Shown: positions 36,497 through 45,687 of the stretch, piece by piece
Layout: each line of letters starts with the position of its first letter
Numbering within the stretch: the stretch's first letter is position 1
NCBI RefSeq assembly: GCF_013248995.1
Contig: NZ_JABRPK010000002.1
Span: 992,001 to 1,056,000 of the forward strand
DNA: 64,000 bases
Origin: Frigoribacterium sp. VKM Ac-2836
Lineage (GTDB): Bacteria > Actinomycetota > Actinomycetes > Actinomycetales > Microbacteriaceae
Direction of reading: 5' to 3'
Notes under the pieces: generated by a model
Seen by the model: only the letters and a program-made list of their open reading frames with translations
Told to the model about the DNA's origin: nothing
Databases searched by the model: none
Translations under genes and position numbers: made by a program

Positions 36497-36793
36497 TCAG
36501 GACGTGGAGCGCACCAGGCGGGCGAACTGCTCGCTGTCGCTCGCCCGACGGCGAACGGCCGCGACACGGCAGACGACGATCGCGACGACGGCCGGCAGCA
36601 CGAGTGCGACCACCCAGATCCAGCCACCGTCGGCGGGCCAACCCGCCCAGGTGAGAGCCTCCCAGACGATCGCGGCCACGGTCGCACCGGAGGCCGGCGC
36701 GAGCAGCACGCCGCGCGTGTCGGCCTCGGGCAGCGCGTAGTGGAAGACGAATCCGAGGATGGCGCCGCCCAGGACGACGAAGAGGAGTTCCAC
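36497..36793 (-). CDS. Small membrane protein (98 aa) of unknown function
   Basis: Three hydrophobic segments: residues 2-22 (LLFVVLGGAILGFVFHYALP), about 30-48, and 55-78 (GGWIWVVALVLPAVVAIVVC). A basic tail follows. It begins 2 bp after the DUF3107 stop with a GTG and is surely co-transcribed and coupled with it. No family is recognised; it may assist or anchor the DUF3107 protein. Confidence 0.75.
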   Translation of the reverse strand: MELLFVVLGGAILGFVFHYALPEADTRGVLLAPASGATVAAIVWEALTWAGWPADGGWIWVVALVLPAVVAIVVCRVAAVRRRASDSEQFARLVRSTS

Positions 36794-36795
36794 GG

Positions 36796-37020
36796 CTAGC
36801 TGACGAACCCGACCTTGCGGCTCTCTTCGCTGCCGACCTCGACGTAGGCGAGCGACGCGGTGGGGACGAGGTAGGTCTTGCCCTTGGAGTCGGCGAGGGT
36901 GACGTACGACTTGCCGCCGTCGAGCGCGTCGCCGACGACCTTCTCGACCTCGTCGGCGGTCTGCGCCGTCTCGAAGCTGATCTCACGGGGGCTGTTGGTG
37001 ATGCCGATGCGAATGTCCAC
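36796..37020 (-). CDS. DUF3107 protein (74 aa)
   Basis: A 74-aa protein of the actinobacterial DUF3107 family (TB9.4-like in M. tuberculosis, from memory). It opens MDIRIGITNSPREISFET and ends VEVGSEESRKVGFVS. Function is unknown; it appears as an ATP-binding-like or structural conserved hypothetical. GTG 37020 follows a reverse-strand TATCGT (37027-37032) by 6 nt, so the mRNA is leaderless. It is divergent from adnA. Confidence 0.92.
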   Translation of the reverse strand: MDIRIGITNSPREISFETAQTADEVEKVVGDALDGGKSYVTLADSKGKTYLVPTASLAYVEVGSEESRKVGFVS

Positions 37021-37148
37021 GTGGTCACGATAACCGACCGTGCGGCCCTCGGGTCGTCGCGTTCACTGTCGGCGCACACGAGGTGATCGGGTCCGCCCTC
37101 CACGACTCCCCGCCCCGTCCGTCCGACCTCGATGTCGGTGCGAGCCGA

Positions 37149-37154
37149 TAGCGT
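37149..37154 (+). promoter_or_regulatory. Leaderless-type -10 of adnA
   Basis: TAGCGT ends 7 nt before ATG 37162. Confidence 0.45.
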
Positions 37155-37161
37155 CGGGGGC

Positions 37162-40100
37162 ATGGCCCCGACCGTCTCCCCGCCCTCGTCGGGCCCGACG
37201 CGACCCGTGGTCCGGCCGGCCCTCGACGACTCGCAACGGGCCGTGCTCGATCTGCCCGACGGTCGGTCGGCGGCGGTCCTGGGTGCCCCCGGCTCCGGCA
37301 AGACCCGCACGCTCGTCGAGTTCGTGGTGGACCGTGTCGAGATGCGGGGGTGGGGTCCGGCCGCCGTCATGGCGCTCGCGCCGACCCGGTCGACGGCCAC
37401 GACCCTCCGAGACGTCATCGCGTCGAGGCTCACCGTGCCGACCCCGGGCCCCCTGGCCCGCACCGTCTCGTCCCTCGCGTTCGACGTCGTCGGACACGCG
37501 GCGCGACTCGTGGGCCTCCCGGCGCCGACCCTGCTGACCGGCGGCGACCAGGACAGCATCGTCCGATCCTTGCTCGAGGGGCACGAGCTCGACGGCACGG
37601 GCCCGTCCTGGCCCGACGGGCTGGGCCCCACGGTGCGGCGGCTCCGCGGGTTCCGCACCGAGCTGCGCGAGGTGCTCATGCGATCGACCGAGCATCGCAT
37701 CGGGTCGGACGGGCTGAGACGGGCCGCGGACCGTGCCGACCGACCCGAGTGGGCGGCGGTCGCGGACTTCCGGGACGAGTACCTGAGCGTCCTCGACGCG
37801 GCACGGGGGCGGCACCTCGACTCGGCCGACCTCGTCGACCACGCCGTGGCCGCGCTCGACCGCGGCGAGACATCCCCGGTCGTCGACGGACTGCGCGTCG
37901 TGCTCGTCGACGACGCGCAAGAAGCGACCGAGTCGACCCTGGCGCTGCTGAGGGCCCTGACGCGACGCGGCGTCGCCGTGATCGCGTTCGGAGACCCCGA
38001 CCTGTCGACCAGCGCCTTCCGGGGCGGCACCCCCGACGTGCTCGGCCGACTCGGTCCCCGGCTCGGCCTGTCGGACGTCGAGACCCTGTACCTCTCGACT
38101 GCCCACCGCCACCACCCACCGTTGCGTGACCTCGTGCAGCGGGTCACCTCGAAGATCGGTACGGCCGGCGCCGGTCGCCAACACGCCGCGACGGCGGCCC
38201 CGGTCGCCGAGATCCTGCAGGCGGGGGGCGCGTCCGACTCCACGGTGCCCCCGATCGTCACCGTCCGGGCCGACAGTCCGACCCACGAAGTGGCGGCGGT
38301 CGCCCGGCTGCTGCGCGAGCACCACCTGGTGCGCCGGGTGCCGTGGTCGCGCATGATGGTCGTCGTCCGCAGCGGTGGGCAGGTGGCCGGCGTCGCCCGA
38401 GGGCTGCAACTGGCCGAGGTGCCGACCCGCACCTCCGTCGCCGGACGCGCCGTACGGGACGAGCACGCGGCGCGCCATCTGCTGCTCGCCGCCTCGGTGG
38501 CGGTGGGGCGCGACGAGCTCACCGTCGATCTCGCGACCGAGTTGCTGCTCGGGCCCCTGGCCGGGTTCGACGCCCTCTCGTTGAGACGGCTGAGGCTCGC
38601 CTTGCGTGCCGACGAGCTCGGGGCGGGCGGGGCCCGCTCGGCGGACGACCTGCTGGTCGAGGCCCTCGAGGGTGCCGGTCGGTTCGTCACGATCGACTCG
38701 CGGTTCGCGGCCCGTGCCGGGCGCTTCTCGACCAGCCTCGACGCCGCCCGTCGCGCCGCCGCCACGGGCGCCAGCATCGAAGAGGTGCTCTGGGGTCTGT
38801 GGGAGCGCAGCGGTCTTGCGGCCGAGTGGTCCGCCCAGAGCGACGGTCGCGGCATCGTGGCCGCCGAGGCCGACCGCCACCTCGACGGCGTCGTCGCCCT
38901 GTTCACCGCCGCCAAGCGGTTCGTCGAGCGCACCCCCGAGGCGCCGGCCGGTGCCTTCCTCGATTCGCTGCTCGGGGCCGAGGTCCCCGAAGACACGCTC
39001 TCACCGCAGGCGACGGCCGAGACAGTGCTGGTGTGCTCGCCGTCCAACGCCGTGGGCGTCGAGGTCGACGTCGTCGTCGCCGCTCGCCTGCAGGACGGCG
39101 TCTGGCCCAACCTCCGCGTCCGTGGCGGGCTCCTCGCTCCCGACGAGCTCGTGGCCCTGGCCGAACGCGGCCTGCTCGAGGACCGATCCGATCGGCACGG
39201 TGGGGGCGACGGCCGTGACGACGAACCGGCCGCCCCCTCCGATGCCCGGGCCGCCGTGCTGTCCGACGAGCTGCGCATGTTCGCGCTCACGGTGTCACGG
39301 GCCACGCGCCAGGTCGTGCTCTCGTGCACGTCCAACGACGACGAAGGCCCTTCACCGTTCTTCCGGCTGCTGCCCGCCGACTGCCCCGAGGCCCCCGCCG
39401 GGCATCCCCTGTCGCTCAGGGGGCTCGTCGGGCACCTTCGACACGTGCTCGTCTCGTCGCCCCACGGTCCGCGGGCGGACGACGCGGTCGACGCGTTGGC
39501 CAGGCTCGCCGGCGAGGGAGTGGCCGGAGCATCGCCCGACGATTGGTACGGACTGCTCGACCCGACCACCACCGAACCGCTCATCGACCTCGACGACCCC
39601 GAGGCCCGCGTCCCGGTCTCGCCGTCGCAGCTCGGGTCGTTCGAAGAGTGTCCGTTGCACTGGTTCGTCGATCGGTTCGGCGGGTCCCCTCCCAACGCGG
39701 CCATGGGCCTGGGCACGGTGTTGCACGACGTCATGGAGCACGCCGAGGGCACCGACGTCGACTCGCTCTGGCAAGCAGTCGAGGCACGCTGGCCCGAGCT
39801 CCAGTTCGAGTCGGCCTGGATCGCCGAGTCCGAGAGACGCCGGGCGCTCGCCATGACCGAGAGCCTCTCCGCCTACCTCCGGGACTTCGATGCGTCGGGC
39901 GGCAGCCTGCTCGGCGCCGAGTCGACCTTCACGCTCGACGTCGGGCCGGCGCGCCTGCGAGGCTCGATCGACCGGGTGGAGCGCACCCGCGACGGCGCCG
40001 CCGTCATCGTCGACCTCAAGACGGGACGGTCGGCCCCGACCTCGCCGCAGGCCGTCGCCGAGCACCCCCAGCTGGGCACCTATCAGGTCGCCCTCGCCGA

Positions 40101-40368
40101 CGGCGCGGTCGACGCCGTGCCCGAAGGCACGCCGCCCGGCGGGGCGAAGCTCGTCATCGTGTCGTCGGGGGTGCGGGGCAAGCTCTACCGCGAACCCGCG
40201 CAAGGCGCCTTCGACGACGCGCAACTCGCCGCCTTTCGCGCTCGGGTCGTGGACGCCGCCGAGCACATGGCGGGCCGGGTCTTCGTCGGCCGCCTCGACG
40301 ACCACTGCGAAGGGCGGCACGGCGGGTCGTGCCGCATCCACGTGGTGGGCGAGGTGAGCGGCTCGTGA
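37162..40368 (+). CDS. adnA: AdnA, helicase-nuclease subunit with degenerate motor
   Basis: A 1068-aa protein with a UvrD-like motor N-terminal and a RecB-type nuclease C-terminal. Walker A GAPGSGKTRT is near residues 41-50. The Walker B site reads VLVDDAQEATE instead of the usual DEFQD, and motif III reads GDPDLSTSAFRGG, so ATPase activity is probably weak or absent. This matches AdnA of mycobacterial AdnAB. The nuclease core VIVDLKTGRS (D-x-K) looks intact. With AdnB it forms a DNA end-resection motor-nuclease for double-strand-break repair, in place of AddAB/RecBCD. ATG 37162 is used rather than the longer in-frame GTG 37132. Confidence 0.9.
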   Translation: MAPTVSPPSSGPTRPVVRPALDDSQRAVLDLPDGRSAAVLGAPGSGKTRTLVEFVVDRVEMRGWGPAAVMALAPTRSTATTLRDVIASRLTVPTPGPLARTVSSLAFDVVGHAARLVGLPAPTLLTGGDQDSIVRSLLEGHELDGTGPSWPDGLGPTVRRLRGFRTELREVLMRSTEHRIGSDGLRRAADRADRPEWAAVADFRDEYLSVLDAARGRHLDSADLVDHAVAALDRGETSPVVDGLRVVLVDDAQEATESTLALLRALTRRGVAVIAFGDPDLSTSAFRGGTPDVLGRLGPRLGLSDVETLYLSTAHRHHPPLRDLVQRVTSKIGTAGAGRQHAATAAPVAEILQAGGASDSTVPPIVTVRADSPTHEVAAVARLLREHHLVRRVPWSRMMVVVRSGGQVAGVARGLQLAEVPTRTSVAGRAVRDEHAARHLLLAASVAVGRDELTVDLATELLLGPLAGFDALSLRRLRLALRADELGAGGARSADDLLVEALEGAGRFVTIDSRFAARAGRFSTSLDAARRAAATGASIEEVLWGLWERSGLAAEWSAQSDGRGIVAAEADRHLDGVVALFTAAKRFVERTPEAPAGAFLDSLLGAEVPEDTLSPQATAETVLVCSPSNAVGVEVDVVVAARLQDGVWPNLRVRGGLLAPDELVALAERGLLEDRSDRHGGGDGRDDEPAAPSDARAAVLSDELRMFALTVSRATRQVVLSCTSNDDEGPSPFFRLLPADCPEAPAGHPLSLRGLVGHLRHVLVSSPHGPRADDAVDALARLAGEGVAGASPDDWYGLLDPTTTEPLIDLDDPEARVPVSPSQLGSFEECPLHWFVDRFGGSPPNAAMGLGTVLHDVMEHAEGTDVDSLWQAVEARWPELQFESAWIAESERRRALAMTESLSAYLRDFDASGGSLLGAESTFTLDVGPARLRGSIDRVERTRDGAAVIVDLKTGRSAPTSPQAVAEHPQLGTYQVALADGAVDAVPEGTPPGGAKLVIVSSGVRGKLYREPAQGAFDDAQLAAFRARVVDAAEHMAGRVFVGRLDDHCEGRHGGSCRIHVVGEVSGS

Positions 40369-43300
40369 CCGCGGTGGAGCGCGCGCGGGACGCGAGTGAC
40401 CCCGGCGACCCGACCCGCGCCTCCTCGTCGCTCCTCGGCGCTGCCGAGATCGCCGACGCGCTGGGGCTGCCCACGCCGACCCCCGAGCAGCAGGCCGTCA
40501 TCGAGGCGCCACTCGAGCCCGCCCTCGTGGTGGCGGGCGCAGGCAGCGGTAAGACCGAGACGATGGCGAACCGCGTGGTCTGGCTGCTCGCCAACCGTCT
40601 CGTCGGCGTCTCGCAGGTCTTGGGGCTCACCTTCACCCGCAAGGCCGCCGGCGAGCTCGGTGAGCGCATCGAACGGCGGATCGCCCAGCTAGCGGCCGTC
40701 GGGCTGCTCGGCGACGAGGTCGATCCGTTCGACGTGCCCACCGTCTCGACCTACAACGCGTTCGCCAACGGCATCTTCCGTGACAACGCCTTGCGCGTAG
40801 GGCGCGAGAGCGAGTCGCAGGTGCTCGGCGACGCGTCCGCCTGGCAGCTGGCGCGCTCACTCGTCGTGGCCAGCCATGACGCACGCCTCGCCGGGCTCGG
40901 TCGGAGCGTCGACGGCATCACCGAGGCAGTCCTCCGTCTGAGCCACGCCCTGAGCGAGAACGTCACCGGGCCCGAGCCCGTGGCGCGGCTGGCCGACCGG
41001 TTCGTCGATCTCGCGAGCCTGCCGTCGACCAAGGGCAGCGCCTACAAGTCGGTCGTCGACGCCGTCGGTGCGGTGTCGGCTCTGCCTCCGCTGCTCGAAC
41101 TCGCCGCGGCCTTCGCCGACGAGAAGGCTCGCCGCGGCCTCGTCGAGTACTCGGACCAGGTGGCCCTCGCGCTCGAGGTCTGCGACACCGCACCGGGCGT
41201 CGTGGCCGATCTGCGCGACCGGTACCGTGTCGTGCTGCTGGACGAGTACCAGGACACCAGCGTCGTGCAGACCACCTTGCTGTCCCGTCTCTTCGAGGGC
41301 ACCGGGGTCATGGCGGTCGGCGACCCCCACCAGTCGATCTACGGATTCCGTGGCGCGAGTGCTGCGAACCTCGGCCGGTTCCCGGCGGACTTCGGTGCTC
41401 GGCCCGACGCCGTGTTCAGCCTCTCGACGAGCTGGCGCAACGCGTCGCGCGTGCTCGACGCCGCGAACACCGTCGTGGCCGAGCTCGCCCGCACCTCCGG
41501 TGCGGTCGTGGGTGAGCTGCGCCCTCGGCCCGGCGCTCCCGAGGGCCGCGTCGACCTGCTCTTCGACCAGACACTGCCGGGCGAGGCCGATCAGGTGGCG
41601 GCCTGGCTGCAGGACGAGTTGGCCGTCCCCACGGTCGTCGACGGCGAGCCCGCCCGCCGCACGGCCGCCTTGCTCTTCCGGTCGAAGAAGACCATGCCCG
41701 TGTTCGTCGAGGCACTCGAGGCACGTGGCGTGAAGTACCACGTCCTCGGCGTCGGCGGGCTGCTCCGACGACCCGAGGTCGTCGACCTCGTGTCCTGCCT
41801 CCGGGTGTTGCACGACCCCTCGGCCGGTTCCGAGGCCATCCGGCTGATGGCCGGGGCCCGTTGGCGCATCGGTGTGCGCGACATCGCGCGGCTGCGCGAC
41901 GTCGCGTCGTGGCTCTTCTCGCACGACCACGCTCAACAGCGTCTCGACGACCAGGTGGCCGCCGGATTCCGGGCGTCGGTGGCGGTCGGAGAGCACGGGT
42001 CCATCGTCGACGCCCTCGACTTCGTGGCCACCGCGCCCGTGACCCACCGCCAGCTCGCCGAGTTCAGCGCCGAGGGACTCACCCGCCTGCGGACGTTGGG
42101 CTCGCAGCTGGCTTTCCTCCGAGGCCGCACGGGGCTCGACCTCGTCGATCTGGTCACCCTGGTCGAGCACGAGATGCTGCTCGACGTCGAGGTCGCAGCG
42201 GCCACCGGGGCGCCCTCGGGCGGTGCGTGGCTGCAGGCCTTCGAAGACGAACTGGCCGGGTACGTCGCCACCGACGAGAACGCGGGGCTCGGAGGCTTCC
42301 TGTCATGGCTGGAGGCGGCCGAGCGTCGCGACGACATGGGGCCGCGGTCCGAGCAGGCCGAGCGGGGCACCGTGCAGCTGCTGACCATCCACGGCTCCAA
42401 GGGGCTCGAGTGGGACGTCGTGGCAGTGCCGCGGATGGTCGAGGGCGAGCTGCCGGGCACGTCTCGCGAGGGTGTGGGGTGGCTCGGTTTCGGCGAGCTG
42501 CCCTACGAGTTCCGCGGCGACGCGGCCGAGCTGCCCGTGCTCGGCTGGCGGGGCGTGGCCGACCAGAAGGAGTTCGACCAGGCGCTGAAAGCGTTCAAGG
42601 ACGAGCTGGTCGTCCGCCATCAGGCCGAGGAGCGACGGCTGGCCTACGTCGCCCTGACCCGTTCTCGTGACGCCCTGCTCGTCAGCGGTTCCTTCTGGAC
42701 GAGCGCCGTCCGCCCACGTCCGGCGAGCCGGTTCGTCGTCGAACTGGCCCAGGGCGGGCTCGTCCCGCCCGGTGACCTGCCCGAGCGACCGGACGACGAC
42801 GAGAACCCCCTCGCCTCCGCGTCACGCGAGCTCAGCTGGCCCCTCGACCCGCTGGGTCAGCGCCGCGCGGTCGTCGAGGACGCGGCGGCCCGGGTCGCCG
42901 CAGCGATCGACCGACCCTCAGCAGAGGAGTCCGTGGGAGCGAGGCGACCGGGGCCCCGGTCGAGATGGTCGACCGACATCGACCTGCTGCTGCTCGAACG
43001 CGACGCCGCACGGTCGGCAACGGCGCTGGCGCCCTTGCCGCAGCGCATCCCCGCCTCCCGTTTCAAGGACTACGTCGACGACCCGGCAGCGGTCGCTGCA
43101 GCACTCCGTCGTCCGCTCCCCGAACGGCCCTACCGGGCCACCCGCCTCGGCACGTTGTTCCACGAGTGGGTCGAAGAGCGTTTCCGGCCGACGGGGCGCG
43201 CCGAGACCCTCGACGCCTGGACGGACGAGAGCGACCTGGACGACGAACGCATCGGCTCGCCCGGGTCGGGCCCGGTCGATCCCGACGACGCCAGGCGGTT

Positions 43301-43688
43301 CGAGCACCTGGTCGCGACCTTCGAGCGATCGGCCTGGGCGTCGCTCGAGCCGACGGACGTCGAACTCGAGATCCACCTCCCGCTCGGCAGCCGGACCGTC
43401 ATCTGCAAGATCGATGCGGTGTTCGCACGCGACGGCCGGTTCGAGGTCGTCGACTGGAAGACCGGCAAGGCACCCACGGACGACGCCGATCTCGAGCTCA
43501 AACAGCTCCAGCTGGCCCTCTACCGCGAGGCCTACGCACGCTTCAAGGGCATCCCCGCCGAGAGCATCGACGCCGCGTTCTACTTCGTCGCGGACGACGT
43601 GGTCCTGCGCCCACGTCACGTGGCCGACCGCGACGAGCTCGTCGACCTCTGGCAACGGGTCGAGGCGGGGGCCTCACCTCAGACGTGA
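40365..43688 (+). CDS. adnB: AdnB, active helicase-nuclease subunit
   Basis: A 1107-aa UvrD-family helicase plus C-terminal PD-(D/E)XK nuclease. Motor motifs are complete: AGAGSGKTET, LGLTFTRKAA, LLDEYQDTSVVQ, GDPHQSIYGFRGA, LSTSWRN, LTIHGSKGLEWD and VALTRSRDAL. The nuclease site is CKIDAVFARDGRFEVVDWKTGK. GTG 40365 shares bases with the adnA TGA (GTGA). Long in-frame upstream extensions are shadow reading frames across adnA. It is the lead motor of the DNA end-processing machine. Its end overlaps the next, convergent gene by 10 nt. Confidence 0.93.
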   Translation: MTAVERARDASDPGDPTRASSSLLGAAEIADALGLPTPTPEQQAVIEAPLEPALVVAGAGSGKTETMANRVVWLLANRLVGVSQVLGLTFTRKAAGELGERIERRIAQLAAVGLLGDEVDPFDVPTVSTYNAFANGIFRDNALRVGRESESQVLGDASAWQLARSLVVASHDARLAGLGRSVDGITEAVLRLSHALSENVTGPEPVARLADRFVDLASLPSTKGSAYKSVVDAVGAVSALPPLLELAAAFADEKARRGLVEYSDQVALALEVCDTAPGVVADLRDRYRVVLLDEYQDTSVVQTTLLSRLFEGTGVMAVGDPHQSIYGFRGASAANLGRFPADFGARPDAVFSLSTSWRNASRVLDAANTVVAELARTSGAVVGELRPRPGAPEGRVDLLFDQTLPGEADQVAAWLQDELAVPTVVDGEPARRTAALLFRSKKTMPVFVEALEARGVKYHVLGVGGLLRRPEVVDLVSCLRVLHDPSAGSEAIRLMAGARWRIGVRDIARLRDVASWLFSHDHAQQRLDDQVAAGFRASVAVGEHGSIVDALDFVATAPVTHRQLAEFSAEGLTRLRTLGSQLAFLRGRTGLDLVDLVTLVEHEMLLDVEVAAATGAPSGGAWLQAFEDELAGYVATDENAGLGGFLSWLEAAERRDDMGPRSEQAERGTVQLLTIHGSKGLEWDVVAVPRMVEGELPGTSREGVGWLGFGELPYEFRGDAAELPVLGWRGVADQKEFDQALKAFKDELVVRHQAEERRLAYVALTRSRDALLVSGSFWTSAVRPRPASRFVVELAQGGLVPPGDLPERPDDDENPLASASRELSWPLDPLGQRRAVVEDAAARVAAAIDRPSAEESVGARRPGPRSRWSTDIDLLLLERDAARSATALAPLPQRIPASRFKDYVDDPAAVAAALRRPLPERPYRATRLGTLFHEWVEERFRPTGRAETLDAWTDESDLDDERIGSPGSGPVDPDDARRFEHLVATFERSAWASLEPTDVELEIHLPLGSRTVICKIDAVFARDGRFEVVDWKTGKAPTDDADLELKQLQLALYREAYARFKGIPAESIDAAFYFVADDVVLRPRHVADRDELVDLWQRVEAGASPQT
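40411..40424 (+). repeat. Copy 3 of the 14-mer CGACCCGCGCCTCC
   Basis: An exact copy inside the adnB 5' end, where it encodes a TRASS peptide segment. Confidence 0.6.
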
Positions 43689-44680
43689 CGGCGTTCGGTC
43701 GCCTCGAGCAGGTCTTCGACGCCGTCGACGTCGAGGGCGGCGGTCGAGCCCGAGCCGATACCGGCGCGGCGATCACCGGGCAACGAGTCGACGAGCTTCG
43801 TCATCATCTCGACGGCGTCGTCGACGACCGAGGTGTTCTTCGTGCCGGTGCCGTGCAACAGCCACTTCGCCAGGTCGAGTTCGCGGTACAGGGTGGCCCG
43901 GTGCCGCAACTGGTGGTCGCTCGTGCCTCGAGCGGTGTTGTAGGCCTCGAAAGCCGTGTCGATCGCCTCGGGGCTCGGAGCGCCGAGCAACCAGGCGAGG
44001 TCACGGGCGGGATCGCCGACCTGCAGATCGTGCCAGCCGAGCACTCCGCTGACCGTGTCACCGAGGACGAGCACCGAACCGGCGTCGAGGGAGCCGTTGA
44101 CGACCGTGGGCTGGAACTGCCACAGCACCGAGTCCTGGATCGCCGCCTCCCAGCGCTCGAGCAGCGCCGCCGGCAGCAGGCGCGTCGAGGCGGCGCGGTC
44201 GACCAGCGCCGCCGAGGACCGCATGGCCTCGAACGGGGTGTGGCTGGTCAGGCCTGCGTCGGTCACGAAGCTCGTCGGCAGCGAGTGGATCGCCGCCACG
44301 GCGCGACCGAGGGCCGTCGGCAGATCGCTGGTGGCGGTGAGCCGTGCGACCGAGAGGTGCTCGCCGGGGACGACGTCGTAGACGATTCCGCGCGTGCGAC
44401 CGATGGGGGCCTGGCCCCGGTAGGTGGGTACGTCGAAGGACAGCCGCCCGCGGACGCCGGCGCTCAGGGCGCGCAGGGCGACGAGGTCGGCCGACTGCTC
44501 GGCCTCGGCTCGTTGCGAGCGGGGGACGCGGATGATGCAGTGCTCGCCGGCGCGCCCGTCGACGAGCGCGGAGTCGAAGTCGCCACCCGTCTCGCTGCCG
44601 TGGCGTGACGCGCGCGTGACGTCCAGGTCCGCGACGGCGGCCGTGGCCAGCGCGGCTAGAGTGAGATGAGATCTGGCCAT
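43679..44680 (-). CDS. APH-fold protein with degenerate kinase active site
   Basis: A 333-aa protein of the aminoglycoside-phosphotransferase (choline kinase-like) fold. The catalytic loop normally HGDxxxxN reads NGSLDAGS (about 195-202), losing His, Asp and Asn. The usual Asp of the metal motif (IDW) is replaced in VLGWHDLQVGDPARDLAW. It is therefore probably a pseudo-kinase. The N-terminal lobe Lys/Arg positions are unclear. ATG 44680 follows a reverse-strand TACCCT (44687-44692) by 6 nt. It sits between adnB and the divergent nudC. Where M. tuberculosis has a potassium-channel gene (from memory), this locus has this protein. Confidence 0.8.
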   Translation of the reverse strand: MARSHLTLAALATAAVADLDVTRASRHGSETGGDFDSALVDGRAGEHCIIRVPRSQRAEAEQSADLVALRALSAGVRGRLSFDVPTYRGQAPIGRTRGIVYDVVPGEHLSVARLTATSDLPTALGRAVAAIHSLPTSFVTDAGLTSHTPFEAMRSSAALVDRAASTRLLPAALLERWEAAIQDSVLWQFQPTVVNGSLDAGSVLVLGDTVSGVLGWHDLQVGDPARDLAWLLGAPSPEAIDTAFEAYNTARGTSDHQLRHRATLYRELDLAKWLLHGTGTKNTSVVDDAVEMMTKLVDSLPGDRRAGIGSGSTAALDVDGVEDLLEATERRHV

Positions 44681-44739
44681 GCCCTCAGGGTAGGCCGCCG
44701 CACGCGATGCCCTGCCGTGCGCCACGCTGTCAACTCGCG

Positions 44740-45687
44740 ATGAATGGTCGTCCGATGTCCACGCCTCTCACGTCCCGCCTCCCGCTGTCGCGCCACCAGG
44801 TCGACCGGGACTACCTCACCCGTGAGCGTGACGGAGTCGTCGGCGAGCTCCTCGCGTCGGCCGCGACCCGCGTGCTGCCGGTGTGGCGGGGACGCACGCT
44901 CATGGCGTCGGCCGGTTCCCTGGCCCTCTTGCCCGCTGCCTCGGTTCCGACCGCCGACGAATACGTCTACCTCGGCGTCTCGAAGGACCCCTCGGCTGCC
45001 GAGCCGGTGGGCACCCCCGTCCTCGCGGCGCTGCTCGACGACGAGCGCGCCCGTTCGCTGGCCGCCGACGACTCGGCCTGGGGCAGCCCGCGGGTGTCGG
45101 GCCCGGCACTGAGCGCTCGCGACGTGGGCCTGGCCGTCGAGGCCGTGGCCGTGGCGAACTGGCACGACTCGCACCGGTTCTCGCCCCGCACCGGGCGCCG
45201 CCTGGTGACCGAGAAGGCGGGCTGGGTCCGTCGCGACCCGGACGACGGCCACGAGATCTTCCCGCGGACCGACCCCGCGATCATCGTCGGCGTGACGGAT
45301 GCCGACGACCGCCTCCTTCTCGGCTCGAACGCTCTGTGGGAGCAGAACCGCTACTCGTTGCTCGCCGGTTTCGTCGAACCCGGCGAGTCCCTCGAGCACG
45401 CCGTCCAGCGCGAGATCTTCGAGGAGTCCGGCATCAACGTCGTGTCGCCTCGCTACCTGGGCTCGCAGCCGTGGCCGTTCCCGGCGAGCCTGATGGTCGG
45501 CTTCCGGGCCGAGGTCGACGCCGACGATCCCGGCACGCTCACCCCCGACGGGGCCGAGATCCTCGACCTGCGCTGGTTCAGCCGTGACGACCTCGTCGCC
45601 GGCCTGGGCGAGATCGTCCTGCCCGGTCGGACGTCGATCGCCCGCGCGATCATCGAGGACTGGTTCGGCGGCGAGATCGACCAGTGA
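44740..45687 (+). CDS. nudC: NudC-like NAD(H) pyrophosphatase lacking the zinc ribbon cysteines
   Basis: A 315-aa Nudix hydrolase. The Nudix box GFVEPGESLEHAVQREIFEESG (shown by its ends GFVEPGES and REIFEESG, about 210-231) is complete, and SQPWPFP (242-248) is the NudC signature for NADH diphosphatase and RNA NAD-decapping activity. Where NudC proteins have the CxxC zinc ribbon, this one reads HRFSPRTGRRL and RRDPDDG, so all zinc Cys are lost. It should fold without zinc or be altered in substrate. ATG 44740 or 44755 are possible starts. The uvrD2 gene overlaps its stop (GTGA). Confidence 0.88.
   Translation: MNGRPMSTPLTSRLPLSRHQVDRDYLTRERDGVVGELLASAATRVLPVWRGRTLMASAGSLALLPAASVPTADEYVYLGVSKDPSAAEPVGTPVLAALLDDERARSLAADDSAWGSPRVSGPALSARDVGLAVEAVAVANWHDSHRFSPRTGRRLVTEKAGWVRRDPDDGHEIFPRTDPAIIVGVTDADDRLLLGSNALWEQNRYSLLAGFVEPGESLEHAVQREIFEESGINVVSPRYLGSQPWPFPASLMVGFRAEVDADDPGTLTPDGAEILDLRWFSRDDLVAGLGEIVLPGRTSIARAIIEDWFGGEIDQ

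Noticed and set aside
36399-39854. A reverse-strand open frame of over 1100 residues
   Set aside because: It crosses DUF3107, its promoter and adnA. Composition is Ser/Arg/Ala-rich without domains. It is a GC-driven shadow.
39324-40364. Extension of adnB by about 350 residues upstream
   Set aside because: The added part is the out-of-frame reading of adnA and has Arg-rich nonsense composition. The GTGA overlap at 40365 gives a normal AdnB N-terminus.
43679-44680. Aminoglycoside or macrolide resistance gene
   Set aside because: The catalytic HGD and metal motifs are lost and the gene sits in a conserved core region.
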